From Rhexocercosporidium sp. MPI-PUGE-AT-0058 (lineage: Eukaryota; Ascomycota; Leotiomycetes; Helotiales): a stretch of DNA of 64,000 nt. A program made the translations under genes and the position numbers. How positions within the stretch are numbered: the first letter of the stretch is position 1; each line of letters starts with the position of its first letter. The stretch lies in contig JAGTJL010000008.1 in assembly GCA_020746875.1 (NCBI GenBank), positions 2,046,001 to 2,110,000 on the forward strand, read 5' to 3'. A model generated the notes under the pieces. The model worked only from the letters and a program-made list of their open reading frames with translations, ran no database searches and had not been told where the DNA came from. Below are positions 10,921-22,877 of this stretch, piece by piece.

Positions 10921-13900
10921 CTACTCCGTTGCCTTGTACTTCTTATTAAACTCCCCCACCGCCACTCCAATCTTCCTATACAGGAAATTCCTACTACTCT
11001 CCTCCGCAACCGGTATAAACGGTCCATTCGTGCCTCCTCTCAGTGTCAGACTCAGCCCCGTTCTCTCCTTACTGATGGTCTGGATATCCTTCAGTGGGAC
11101 GTCCCATTCCGATGTCAGCTTCTTGCTCTTGATGAGCATGATGCGACTGTATGTCAACATAACTACCACATCCTCTCTCGGGAGTTCGAGATGCGCAATG
11201 TATTGCTCGTTGAAGTATTTGCCATTGTCGAGCTGCTTGAGCCAGAACTGACCTAGCGCTTCGCGTTGAGAGTACGGACGTACAATGCCATCCGTACCGA
11301 TGAAACGTGTGAGACGTACACGATCGAGTCCGTCACCATCGAAGACTGTCGTGGTGTTGCGAATTCCTTCACTGACGTTCGAGGCAAGATCAAAGACACC
11401 AATGGCTGGCTTTGTAACGAATCCGAGAGCTCCCTTTCCAACACCCTTGAAGAACCCAGTAAGTCCTTCTTGCTCGGCACCTTCAAGTGGTTTCCGTGCA
11501 AGACCGCCGACGCCGCTGGCGAGACTGCTTACGAAAGAGTTCGCTCCGGCGGTGACACCATACAGTGCATGCTTGGGACGATTTCGTGATCTTGTCATGC
11601 GACGACGATCCTGGAACTGCTTATCCATTGTAGCTTCAGCGAGACCCTTAGCAATACTACCAGTAACCTTAGAGAAACTGTCAGAGACACCGAAAACGGA
11701 CTTCTTGACGAAGCTGGTAGCACCCTTTGCAATACCGATTCCCAATTGCTCAGGTCTATCGGACATGATGAATCCTTGGTATGGCTCATAGAAGATGTCC
11801 GCGACACCAGAGCTCAAATTGTTGAATAGACCAACTGGATTGCCCAAGAAATCGGCCGAACCAAGAATCTTGTGGACTTGGTACAGAGCTTCTTGCGAAT
11901 AATGATTCGACATATTCTGCAATAAAACAGCTGCCGACACTCTTGCATTCTCCAACATAAGAGAGTTGAATCGTACAGGAGCATCGTTGATGTTGCCGAT
12001 AGCCATTGTAAGCACATTCAAGAAGAACATCAGTGGGTTCCGGGATGATGTCTTGTCTTCAACGTTGACACGGTCGGTACGTACGAAGGACAGATCGAGC
12101 TGCATGGGTTGAATGTTGAGCAGCTCGAAGTACATATCCTGACCTGATTGATCTTGCGTTGGCTCTGGAATGTCCAGATTCTCGTCACAGAGTACGCCTT
12201 CGTGAGTCTCAGACCAAGTTGCACCAGGTACCTTTGAAAACTCGAGAAGAGCATACACGAAGTCCTCATCGATTTCCAGGGTCATCTGTTGCAACAAGAT
12301 TGTCGCATACTTGATGTAGAGCACACCGTATGAATCATCCTTGACCCGGGTGATCATGACATGGACCGACGGATGGGATTCGGTTTCCTTGGTGTTCTTT
12401 GGAACCACGCTGGGATACAAGATCATGGGGAAGATTCCGCCATAGAGCTGATTGTCGATCTGTATCCACTTGATGCCGGCAGTAATGGTCTGGAATAGGG
12501 GCGACTCGGAATATTTAAGAGAAATATCTCTGAATGTGACGTATGCTAGCTCCTTCAGTTGAGCATTGACCAAAGATATTCCAATACCTGCAAGCTTGAG
12601 TTGTGCTCTGAAAGTCACCCCCGTATCTTGGTCTTTAACCTCGAAACCTCCAGCAACGCTGGTAGATGACTCGGAGCGAGACTTTTGCTTGTACAAACTC
12701 TTCGAGGCTTTGTAGTTGGACAATATCAAGGTCTGTGTTGGGCCGTCTGCTGCCACGTTCAGGTCGATGATCTTTGGCGCTGCTGCGCCTGACGCACTAT
12801 GTGCAGCAGGTATCTTCATTGGAATCAGATTTCCAATCTCGGCAAGCTTGATGTGCCTCTCCCTGCCATTGGCATTAATGATGAGTTCCTTTTGCTTAGC
12901 AGCTGGGTAGTCCCAAGCATATGGCATGATACTTCTGGGTGGCAGTCTGTAGCGAATTGGACGCCAGCCAGAACGATCTTCAGTCTCCTCGTCATCAATA
13001 TTTGGGTTTGCTTGGAAGAACATGAACTCTGTGTCACTCTCATTTCGTATGGAGAACGGCCAGTTCTTGGTTTCGGCGCTTAGGTGGAGGAAAATTGTCG
13101 CGTTCTCCATGAGAATTTCAACTCGTATGAGCTTCTGTCGCTGTCCAGCCTTTGCAAGCTTGACGTGTGTCGTACCCAGGTCTGAGATATTGAATGGAGA
13201 CGACCATTGATTATTCCATCCAGGGAAGCACAAAGATAACTGCTTCAGAGTGGTCTTCTGTAAGAAGTGCAATGGCTGCAATTCTTTCGGCTTGATAGTC
13301 ATGAGCTCAGAAGATCCGGGTTCCCGGACGTTGATCTCTTCGTTCATTTGGTTCTTGAGCACAAAGCGTGGGGCCAGTGTGACAACCTTGGTCATCTTAT
13401 ACTTGCCTTCGCCAGGCTCAATCGTGATGCCTACATGGATCTCGGTATTCTTGGTGGGCGATGGCAAGACGACATCGATAGTTGATCCAATAGCATCGAA
13501 ACTTTGGGGCTTGCTCCAGCTGGATTCTCCGACTTTGAGAAGGATACGATTCCGCTGATCATCTGCACCAAAAGCAAACATGAAAGGCAAAGCCTTGCGT
13601 CTTTGCGTATCGGCTGGATCCGTGTGGAAACCTTGACCTGCAGCAGTTTTTGCTTGCTGGAGCAGTGACTTTGCCTTGATGTTGATATCCAGTCCCGTCT
13701 TGTTCAATATCACATAAGGACTGAAGACAGTAACTCGGAACGCACCACCACTATCGGGTATCTTGAAGTAATGTAGTCGAAGGTTGAGACTGAGGTTGTC
13801 CTTGTCTTTGCAGACCAGCGTCGACTCTTTACGGAAGTCTTCTTGGTTGTTTGAGTTAATGATCGCGAACTCGCTCGACTTGAATACCGTGTCTTGCATG

Positions 13901-16900
13901 TCGATACTCAGAAGTAGAAGATGAGAAAGCTCCACCACATGGACCGGGCTGAGGCCGCCCTTTCGAAGGAAATTGGTCCAGTCTTTCTTCGTGTTTTTGT
14001 CGTAAATACGATACTTGAAGTCGTACGGTAGTAGATTCTCCAGTTCGACAGGGGCAGAGAGGCGTATTCTCATGTATGGGTAGATGCTAAGGTCATGTCA
14101 GTCACCAACCTCTGCTGTACTCTTTGGATCGAGCTACATACCTTGTGAGGGGATTTGTCTTGTCATAGGTTGCATGCATCTGGAAATAGAAAGGCGGAGT
14201 ACTCCTGTCTTGCTCGCCTTTGCAAGTCATCGTTCTTGTTGGACGTTGGAGAAGATCCTTCCACCAAAGAGATTCAGTGGACCACGAGTAACCAAAACCT
14301 TGATCTGGTCTAACTAGCAGTGACTTCAGGTACGCTGCACCAACAGGAGCGGGGCGGCTTTCTCCGGGTGCAATCTTTTCGATTTTCAGGAGGTGACCTT
14401 CTTGTGCATCGAACACGCCCAACTCGACAGGAATCTGCGTCTTATTTTCAACAAGTAGAGGAGAACGGAATGTGATGTACTTGACGTTATCGGCACCAAG
14501 TGTGATTTCCACAAGGAGCCGATGAAGGATCTGGTCTTTGCGAGGTCGAAGACTGTACAAGTACTCTCCTTCACGATTGACAGCAATCTTATTGACACTA
14601 TCAAAGCCACTTCCCTCAAGTCTGACGCCGACGATTCCAGTGTTGTTCTCGGGTGACAGATTCTCACGCATTTTCTCCCAGTCCTCGAAACGCCATGGTC
14701 CTTCTTCGCCATCCTCCAGTTTCGCTGCCATCGGATTATCATTCCCGGGAATATCTGCCCAGACGTTGATATCGAATCCTGTGTAGTTTCGAATTCTGTA
14801 AGGCGCCTCAGATCCGCGGGGTTTGGAAAGTACATCTTCTTCTTGCGTTAAGAATTGAGCCGACTTGGAGGCAAGAGCAATGGTAGCTGATGTTACAGTA
14901 AGCTCAAGTGCTTTCTGAGAAGATAGATCAATAGCCATGCGATTGGAATTTGCTTCCTTCGAGATTTGAAGCCCAAGTTGCCATGGCTCAATCAGAGGCT
15001 CCCATGCAGATTTCGAGAAGTTGTAGATGTTGACGAACATGTCAATGCTGGTTTCCGCCGACAAGTTGCTGGTCCAATCAGCCGCGGTGGTTGTGAAGCC
15101 CTTGATACTGAGATCTAAAATTGGCAGCTCGTGGAGGTCACCGATCAATATCACCCTCATTCCATCAAGAGTGGCACTGAGCTCCTCGTGTTTTTGTATC
15201 AATCGCTGCACCCCAGACTGCTCATTCTGCTTGGAGGGTGCAATGGTAGCAGTTTTTGTTTTCTTAGCCATCGTTGAAGCACCCTTTCCACTGGCTGTTC
15301 GGCGCTTCAGAGTTTTGTTGTCCGAACCTTTCAAGTGCTTTGACTTCTCGTCCGAAGCAGACGGCTTTTGATCCTCGTCAACTTCCTGGCCAGATAGCTC
15401 CGATGCTTTGCTGACAATCTGTAAAGCCAATAGAATATCGCGAAGTGACAGACGCAGCACGAGAGGCTCTACGTCAATATGGATGCTGGACATATTTTCC
15501 TTGGAGCTGTCCATCGACATCTGGAGAGAAAAGTCATCAAGAATCCGGAGACGAGAATCTTCGAAGCGATCCATCCGACACAAAAACATTCCCATCTTGG
15601 AGACTTGCAATGTTAGAGCATGTTGTTGAGACATAAGAATTTGCTTTGTTCCGAGAACAATAGCCTCTGAGCTAGAGCTGAGCGGGTTCGCGATCAGAAT
15701 TATCTGCGCATCCACAATATTAACTCTGAAGGCGATCGTCATCGGAGATTCCTCGGCCTGAGATGATACAGGACTAGGACTCTTTGCAAGAGATTTGGAA
15801 GACTTTGTTCGAGTAGGCAAAGGCCGTGTGCCATCGGTAGGAGCTACCGAGTCCGTATCTGTGTCATCTTGAGACTCGAGCAAGCTCTCGTCGTCCGGGA
15901 TCATAGGCTCTTCAACTGCCAGACCTCCTGCGACAAACATCTGAATGGCAAAAAGATAATCCAAGGCAAAGATGACCCGGGGGCTGTCAATAGCCACAAT
16001 AGCAATGAGATTACGCTCCTTCCCACCCGAGATGGTAACGCTCGCCATGAACTGCTGAACATCCTTGTTCGACGAAGTCATGATCTTTCGGAACTTGTTC
16101 GTCGACTTCGTCCTGCTGTCCTTTATCGTAAATGATTGAATCAACAGTTCGGATTCCAATGACCCATCGGTCATCATCCGAAGCTTCATCTTTGTGTCGT
16201 CGAGAGAGAACTTCGACAGGCTCGATGCTTCCAGATCGCCAACAGGCTCATCTTCCTTGGCTAGTATCAACTCCAGACCGATTGTATGAACATGGAAGGC
16301 CAGATCAAGTTTGGTCCAGCTTGTAGAGTCTACACCAAGCTCTGGTCGAAGATCAATTAGTTCATTGTTGCCATTGGTTTGATCGCTTGAAGAATCCGCC
16401 TTGGCTTCAATGGTCTTGGCCTTCTTTAGTGTTGCCATGGGAACATCTTCCATTGCCTGCTGTTCATTCTCGTCTGCGTCAACTACGAATGCGGCCGGGA
16501 CGGACTTGGCCAACTCCAGTAGGAACTTGAGCTGGGTTTGAGTTATGCGGAGATTGAAGTCGGTCATGTTGCCTTCAATTTCCATGTCTGGACGCTTCAC
16601 GCCTTCTACGTGCTCAGCGTAAGTGACCTGGAATCCGAGATCCACTTTATCGATGAGCTCCAACTCCTCTGCTCGATCGTCTGAGAAGTGGAAGTCCGAG
16701 GTAAGGCGAACATTCCTAATGCCCGCTGACAGCTTCATTGCGATAATTGCATCTTTAGAATCATCCAAAGGGTCAAATTTGTTCTCTGCGTAGATTTCTC
16801 CCAGGTAGGCTGTAAGAAGATCTCGCTTGGGTTGTCCAGCCATCATGACTCGAGGGAACACAACGATAGGCGTCTTGATGTTGATATCAAACTTCATGCG

Positions 16901-19900
16901 ATTTGCGTTTTGCTGGATCTGAGAGGCCTGGTTTGCAGCCGCTTGCCTGGCAGCATTGAAGATTGCTTGCATTTTGCCGAATTTGACCAAGAAGTCGATG
17001 ATTTTTCGGAACGGCTCCTCCAAGAAGTTCAACTTGATGGATCCTGCGCGGAGATAGATTGAAGAATCGTAGCCAGGATAAGCATCGCCACTCTCAGGAT
17101 CGAAAGTTTCATAACGGAAGTCTGCAAGATCGTCACCTTGGATCGTAATCAGCTTTCGTAGGTTGGAATTAGAAGATGCACCCTGGTTTATGTCGTCCAA
17201 GAGTGAAAGATCTCCAAGCTTAGCAGCAATCCGTAAGGTCTTTCCCATGACGAAGATGCCTACATCTGCAGCATTAAGTGAAAGAGTCGCTAATCGAATG
17301 CCATCGTTATTGAGAATCAGGCGGATACTCTTCAAATCCACCTTGATTCGTATCGACCCAGCATCAGCTTTTGGTGTAGGTGGTGAGGCGACTACGGCGT
17401 CTTCCTCGTTTTCACTATCCATGATCTCCTTTGGCGACGAATCGGCAGACTGTTCATCGTTGTTGGCAAACGTGATCAAGATAAAGTCGAGTAATGTGAG
17501 CAAAGTCTTGCGAGTGACAACAAGGTTGATAGTGGAGATAGCCACATCGATGTTTGTCTCCACACCTTCGTACTTGGGCATGAACTCAGGCGATTGAGGT
17601 TTGACCTTGATGATTTTGACATGTACAAGATCCTTGTGATCTTCGGAATCGGCATCTCCAGAAGACACGATTGACTTGAACTCTGCTGATGGGGTTTCAA
17701 CATAGTCGTCGACTACCAAAGACTCTAGCGATGTATCAATAATCAGGTCATATGGTCGCACGCACAGGTTGAGGGCAAAATTTTCAGCAACCAACTCGAC
17801 CAGGAGCTGATCGGGTTTCTTGCCTTCTGGATCGCTTCTGAACAGCGACCCTTGAAGACGGTCAACCTCGAACTTCAGCTCGAAGTTACGCTGTTGGACC
17901 TTTAGATTCTCAGTTGTGTTGCCGTTCTCCGCATCTTGGAACTCGGCTTCGTCGTCAGAGTCGGCATCTTCTTGTATTATGACGGCTTCTTGAGTAGAGA
18001 ATTGGAAAGAGGCAGTCGATTTCCGTTTGCGGGCCTTGTCTGATTTGGAAACTGTGCTTTGAGCGCGAGGCCGTTTCGCACCACTGCCTGTCTCGGTGAT
18101 GGAGTTCTGAGCGGGTAGCTCATCCTCATCAAGTTTCGGAATGGCCACATCGATGATCCGCATCAAGCTCTTGTACTTCTTGTCCGAAACGGCAACATGC
18201 AGTACTGGAAGATTTCCGGAGATTCGCACTTTAGTCAGATTGGGTGCCTTGGGGATAATTGAGGTTTCTACCATGAAGTCGATGTTGATTTGTTCAACGA
18301 TATGCATCGACTTTGACTCGTCTCTGTTGTCGAGCTGGGCCTTTGTTTCCTCGATCGAGGGTCCGATCAATACTTGAGTGGAGGAAAGCTTGACTTGGAA
18401 TTTGTCGTACATTAAGGACTCGAGACGCTTGAAGTCCTCGTCAGTGTACGACTGCCTTTGCTTTGCTTGCACATCTTTCATGGTATCTTTATCGACCAAT
18501 TGGCTGTTGACACTGATATGACCGGCATCCAAAATCAGGCACATGGTGTTTCTCGTGGTGATGCTTTCGGGGACGATAATCAGAGGTGCTTGAAGGTCCA
18601 ACTTGGCGTTCAATGTCTTGTGCTCCTCCAAGGCAAACTCAAGTCCAGCTCTGGTCTGTTGCCGTAGACTCTCAACCGTCGCACCGGCACTTTCCATGAG
18701 CGCCCCAATGGATTCCATGTGTCGCTCAGGAGGCTTGAAGAATTGAATGATGCCAACGAGGAAATGAGGATTCCAAATGATCTCAAGTGGCTTTAGTTTA
18801 CCAGTGAGTGCAAGGTCGCTGGCACCATCCAATGGGTTCTTCTCGAACTGGAATGAAAAAAAGGGGTCGACCAAGTTATCGGCAACATCTTCGCTATCGA
18901 TCTCGAGCTTTTTGGTAGGGGTATCAGGTGCATCCTTCACGCGAACAATCTGTGTGAAAAGACTATCAGGGGTCGTGCCATCATTGACTCTCAGCCCATT
19001 GAGACTAACATCGGCCAGAAAAGATTCTGGTCTTTGGAGGAACTTGGCGCGGAAACCATCAAAGTACAGACTCAGAACTTCAACCACATTATCGTGTGGA
19101 TCACGCTTCAGCGTAAAACTACCGGTGTTCAGAGAGGCATCGATTTGCATCTTAACCGAATCCTTTGGTAGGTCAACACTTTCTGCAAGAGCAGTCTTCT
19201 CGTCCCAATCAATGGCATCGTACAACTCTTTGCGCTGCTCCTCGGACATGGTTGTCTCGGGGTCTTCCTCTTCCTCCTGGGGTTTCGAGCCCCAGGCCCA
19301 AGCAACCCATCCTTGGCTCTTCTTCGCTGTCTGAGTCTTCTTGACGCCGATATTCTCCTTCTTCAGCTGGTTCCTAGCCAATGATCTCCAGAAACGCATG
19401 TCCTCATAATTCAATTTCCATTCAAGCTTCTCCAGCTCTGTGGCCTCTTCTGCGGGTAATGGAGCTTCTGCCTTCTTCTTTTTCTTGAAGAGTTCAATGT
19501 ACCGGATTCTGTCGTCTCTTCTTTCCTTGAAGAATGCCCAAGACCATCGTCGATTGCGATCATGAATCTTGCTCAGAATGGCATTGCCAGCAAACTTGAG
19601 CCATGCCCTGGGATCCTCTTTCGGTGTGACACCCTTGGGTTGTAGCTTCTTGTACTCTTGATGCCGAATAAAGTAGTGGAACAAGTCTACCATCATCAAT
19701 GCATCGCGGTATTGGTCGTCGTCCAACACTAGACCAATCTCATCAAATATCAGGCCGGCCTTGATGTGGGGTCGATCGATTTTGCCTGATTTGTCCATCT
19801 CGATCTTTGCTTGGCCACTGACTGGCTTGAGAATGAATTGGTGGGATCCGGTACTTGGGTCTTCTCCTTTGACAATCATCTCTCTAAATTTGCCCAGCAT

Positions 19901-20623
19901 CTCATCATGGGGGACGACATCAGCTCCAGGAACCTCCGCCTCTCTCCCAGTTCCCAGTAGAGGGGTATCGGTATTCCAGTACACAGCCAAAGCACCCAAT
20001 GTGGCAAGCTTATGAGTGGGCCCAACTGTGTCCTGGATGTATGTGGGCTTCCATTTTCCATCTGTACTGATTGCGCTGAACTCTTGAAGGGTCACACCGA
20101 GAGCGAAGGGATGGCCTGGTGCTGATATTGAGTCTTCATATCTAACATGGATGTTCTTGACGGTAATTTGGAGATTGTCCACAATTTTAGTGACCAAGCT
20201 GTCCGTGAAGCTCTGGCTCTTCTGCTGTTCCTCCTGGCTCATGCCTTCCTGGCTGCGGTCCTTCAGCATTTCTGCACTGTCCAGCTTCTCAATCTTGACT
20301 GCCTGCCTCCGGCGCTCTTCCTCGTCCTCGTCCCATTCTGCGTCCTCCTTTGGAGCTGCCAACACAAACACATCCTCGATATAGACTTGCACTGGTTGTC
20401 CCCGCAGATTCGACCATGGTATCTTGAGCGTGAGCTGCCCCAGGTGCCCTTCCACCACATTTATTGGGAGCTTCAGTTGATCCAAAGCCTCCTTCCTTAA
20501 TTCCAGGTCCCGCAGCTTAACATCTCCCGACCAGATGCCCACGTTCAGTTGTTTTGGATCGAAATTCCTAATGTACATGCCCAGAAAGCGGTTAAGCAAC
20601 GAGGCAACGAGTCCTTCCAACAT
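10921..20623 (-). CDS. vps13: Vacuolar protein sorting-associated protein 13 (VPS13)
   Basis: Two exons, 20623-14142 and 14086-10921, joined across a 55-bp intron (14087-14141, GTATGT...CTTAG), give 3,215 residues. This is the usual size for fungal VPS13. The N-terminus (MLEGLVASLLNRFLGMYI, then a chorein domain to about residue 115) is diagnostic. It is followed by the long extended-chorein region, which in known structures is a hydrophobic groove that moves lipids between membranes. A beta-rich VAB-type adaptor region spans roughly residues 1990-2700. An ATG2-C-like amphipathic segment lies near residue 3000 (GVTAGANSFVSSLASGVGG), with a PH-like C-terminal end. The family works at ER-mitochondria, vacuole and endosome contacts and in prospore or sexual membrane growth. 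Central acidic, Ser-rich loops (e.g. near DADSDDEAEFQDAENG) are probably disordered. Only one intron in 9.7 kb is seen. Confidence 0.97.
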
Positions 20624-21636
20624 GGTGAGCGCAGGTGGCCGGTTACCCAGGCGGGGTACTCGATCAAATTGCAGGCCGAGGTGTCGTCATCAGCGTCTGT
20701 GTGAGGGCAAATAGCTATGGGGGGGTTTCGCAGATCGGGTATTTCAGGTCATCGCAATCGTGAAATTCGAAGGGTATTGTTCTTTCGAGAGAAAAGGAAT
20801 AATATCGTGGGGTCGTTGACGCGTTGTGCGAGAGCTGTCTGCGGCCTGCCTGGGTAGTAGGATGGATAGTCAAGCAAGCAACCCACTCTGTTCTTGTCGT
20901 ACGTACCGTACAGTAGCAAGGCGTCCGTTCCCCGCAAGAAAACAAGCTTCGAGATGTGGAAGACCAACTGCATGCAATACTGACAGGTGTGAAGATGGCA
21001 CAAAGCACCGTGTGGTGAATGAATGGAAGCGAAGTCACGAATGGTTGGAGCGTAGAGTGATTAGGATCCAGAGTTGACACGCAGATAGATGCTTCTGCCT
21101 ACAATGAAGGAATGAATCTTCTACTCTCGATCTGCGCCAGTGCAGCAGCGTTCCTTCACTCACTCACTCACTCACAGTCATGTCATGGCCATGGCTGGTG
21201 GGGCTTTTGGCTTGGAACTCCTTGCGCCCCTCGCTTAGGTACGAAAGTACGTAGTCAGTACCAAGTAGAGGTAGCCAGGTAATTAATTAGTTGGTCGTTC
21301 TGGGAGCTGTTGATCGCCCACGTCATAGGCTTTCAGGTCGAGTGGAGTGGGAGCGGAGACCGGGAGAGGGAGAGCTCCATCGTTTTCGGGGCAAAGCCTG
21401 GCTGGGAACGAAAGAACTGTTCCACGAAAGAGGACGAAACCCAACTTTCCAGCCTTTCTTCTACTCCGCGTTGTCCGAATCACCTCACTTCTGCAGTCGC
21501 AGACATTCCTTGTGCCTTTTGACCCTTCGCTCACTTCTCCAGCTCTACGGGTCGTCATTTCGAGTCTATCCCAGAATTGCGGGGAAGCCTCCGCCCAAAC
21601 AGCTCGAGCTCCAGCAGCACAGGCAATCCCATCACC
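20624..21636. promoter_or_regulatory. Divergent promoter region VPS13 / DUF3429 gene
   Basis: About 1.0 kb between two divergent genes. A perfect (TCAC)5 microsatellite lies at 21156-21175, immediately before a short palindromic run around CATGGCCATGG (21185-21195). CT-rich sequence precedes the start codon at 21637. No supported gene. Confidence 0.45.
21156..21175. repeat. (TCAC)5 microsatellite
   Basis: Five uninterrupted TCAC units in the shared upstream region of VPS13 and the DUF3429 gene. Simple tandem repeat, read directly from the sequence. Confidence 0.9.
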
Positions 21637-22877
21637 ATGTTTCGCTCCCCCGCCACGCGATCGTTGCTGAGAAGCTTTACTAAAGCTCCAACTACAAGAT
21701 CTACCTATTCTGCAGCTTCGTTACAATTTCGACATGCCCTTCCCCTCCGCCAATTGAGCAAGAAACGACCCGAAGTCCTTGTCGCTCTTGCTCGTCCCCC
21801 AACCACAACACTGTTCTACGCTACGAAATCCACCTCTTCCAATAGCCCGCTCGAACCCGGTGCCGAGAAGAGGCTGTCTCAAGAAATCCTCAAGGCAGAT
21901 CCGGATTCTGTATCTGCAGAATCCAGTGTTCGCCATGTCTTTGAAGAAAGCCAGGCTCCAAAGGAAGAGTCGAGTGGAGACATGACAGCTGGACTGAAAG
22001 CAGATCTCGAGACTATCAAGGAGACCTTCTCCATGTCAGAAGTTCCCAGGGAGTCTCTATACATCGGCGCAGCTGGTGTCCTTCCATATGCAGCGACATC
22101 TCTCTCAACCGTCTTCCTGGCGTTTGATATCAATCATGCCCACAGTACTGGCGCAGGCTACTTGTTCAGCCCAGAAACTGCCCATCAACTCCTTGATCTA
22201 GTAACTCCAGTCCAGATTGGATATGGCGCAGTCGTAAGTATCAATGCCTCGCACTTTCTCCTTCCGTACTCACGAAATGCTAGATTATCTCTTTCCTCGG
22301 AGCTATCCACTGGGGTATGGAGTATTCCGGATTCGGCGGGTACCACTCCTATCGTCGTTACATGTACGGTGTTATTGCACCAGCAGTAGCCTGGCCAACG
22401 ATCTTCATGCCAGTCGAGTACGCCCTCATCACCCAATTCCTCGCCTTTAACTTCCTCTACTTTGCAGACGCTCGTGCAACGGCCCGAGGATGGTTTCCCG
22501 CTTGGTACTCCATCTACCGATTTGTCCTAACGTTCTTCGTCGGTGCCTCTATCGTCATAAGTTTGGTTGGAAGAGGAAAGATCATTGCGGCGGATCATAC
22601 CTTGAAGAGCCCAGTTGACTATGTCAAGGCAGACAGAGACGCGCAGTGGGCTGCACTTGAGCGTGAGGAGAAGGAGAGACGATCAGCATTGGCTGCTGAA
22701 GAGCAGGAAGAGGAGGAAGAAGAAGAAAAAGAGGGAGATGACAGCGAAGATGGAGATAAGGAGAAGAAAATGAAGGATGATGACGATTCCAATGATAAAA
22801 GCGATGGTGACAAGAGCGACAAGAAAACGAAGGAGAAGAATGATGGCGAGAAAGACAGCAAGGTGCAGAAGAAGTAA
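21637..22877 (+). CDS. Mitochondrial DUF3429 / TMEM69-type membrane protein
   Basis: Two exons, 21637-22233 and 22284-22877, with a 50-bp intron (GTAAGT...GCTAG), give 396 residues. I chose the ATG at 21637 (ATCACCATGT context). An upstream in-frame ATG at 21577 adds a low-complexity stretch. The N-terminus is rich in Arg and Ser with few acids (MFRSPATRSLLRSFTKAPTT), a good mitochondrial presequence. About five hydrophobic segments follow, roughly at residues 143-163, 188-212, 222-240, 243-258 and 275-297. The block GAIHWGMEYSGFGG and later FADARATARGWFPAWY are typical of DUF3429 (TMEM69-like) proteins, whose precise activity is not established. The last 60 residues are an Asp/Glu/Lys-rich tail, likely facing the matrix or intermembrane space. 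The location is inferred from the presequence. Confidence 0.85.

Noticed and set aside
10501..11256. Open frames on the plus strand near the VPS13 3' end
   Set aside because: They overlap the VPS13 3' coding sequence or its downstream flank and have no independent support.
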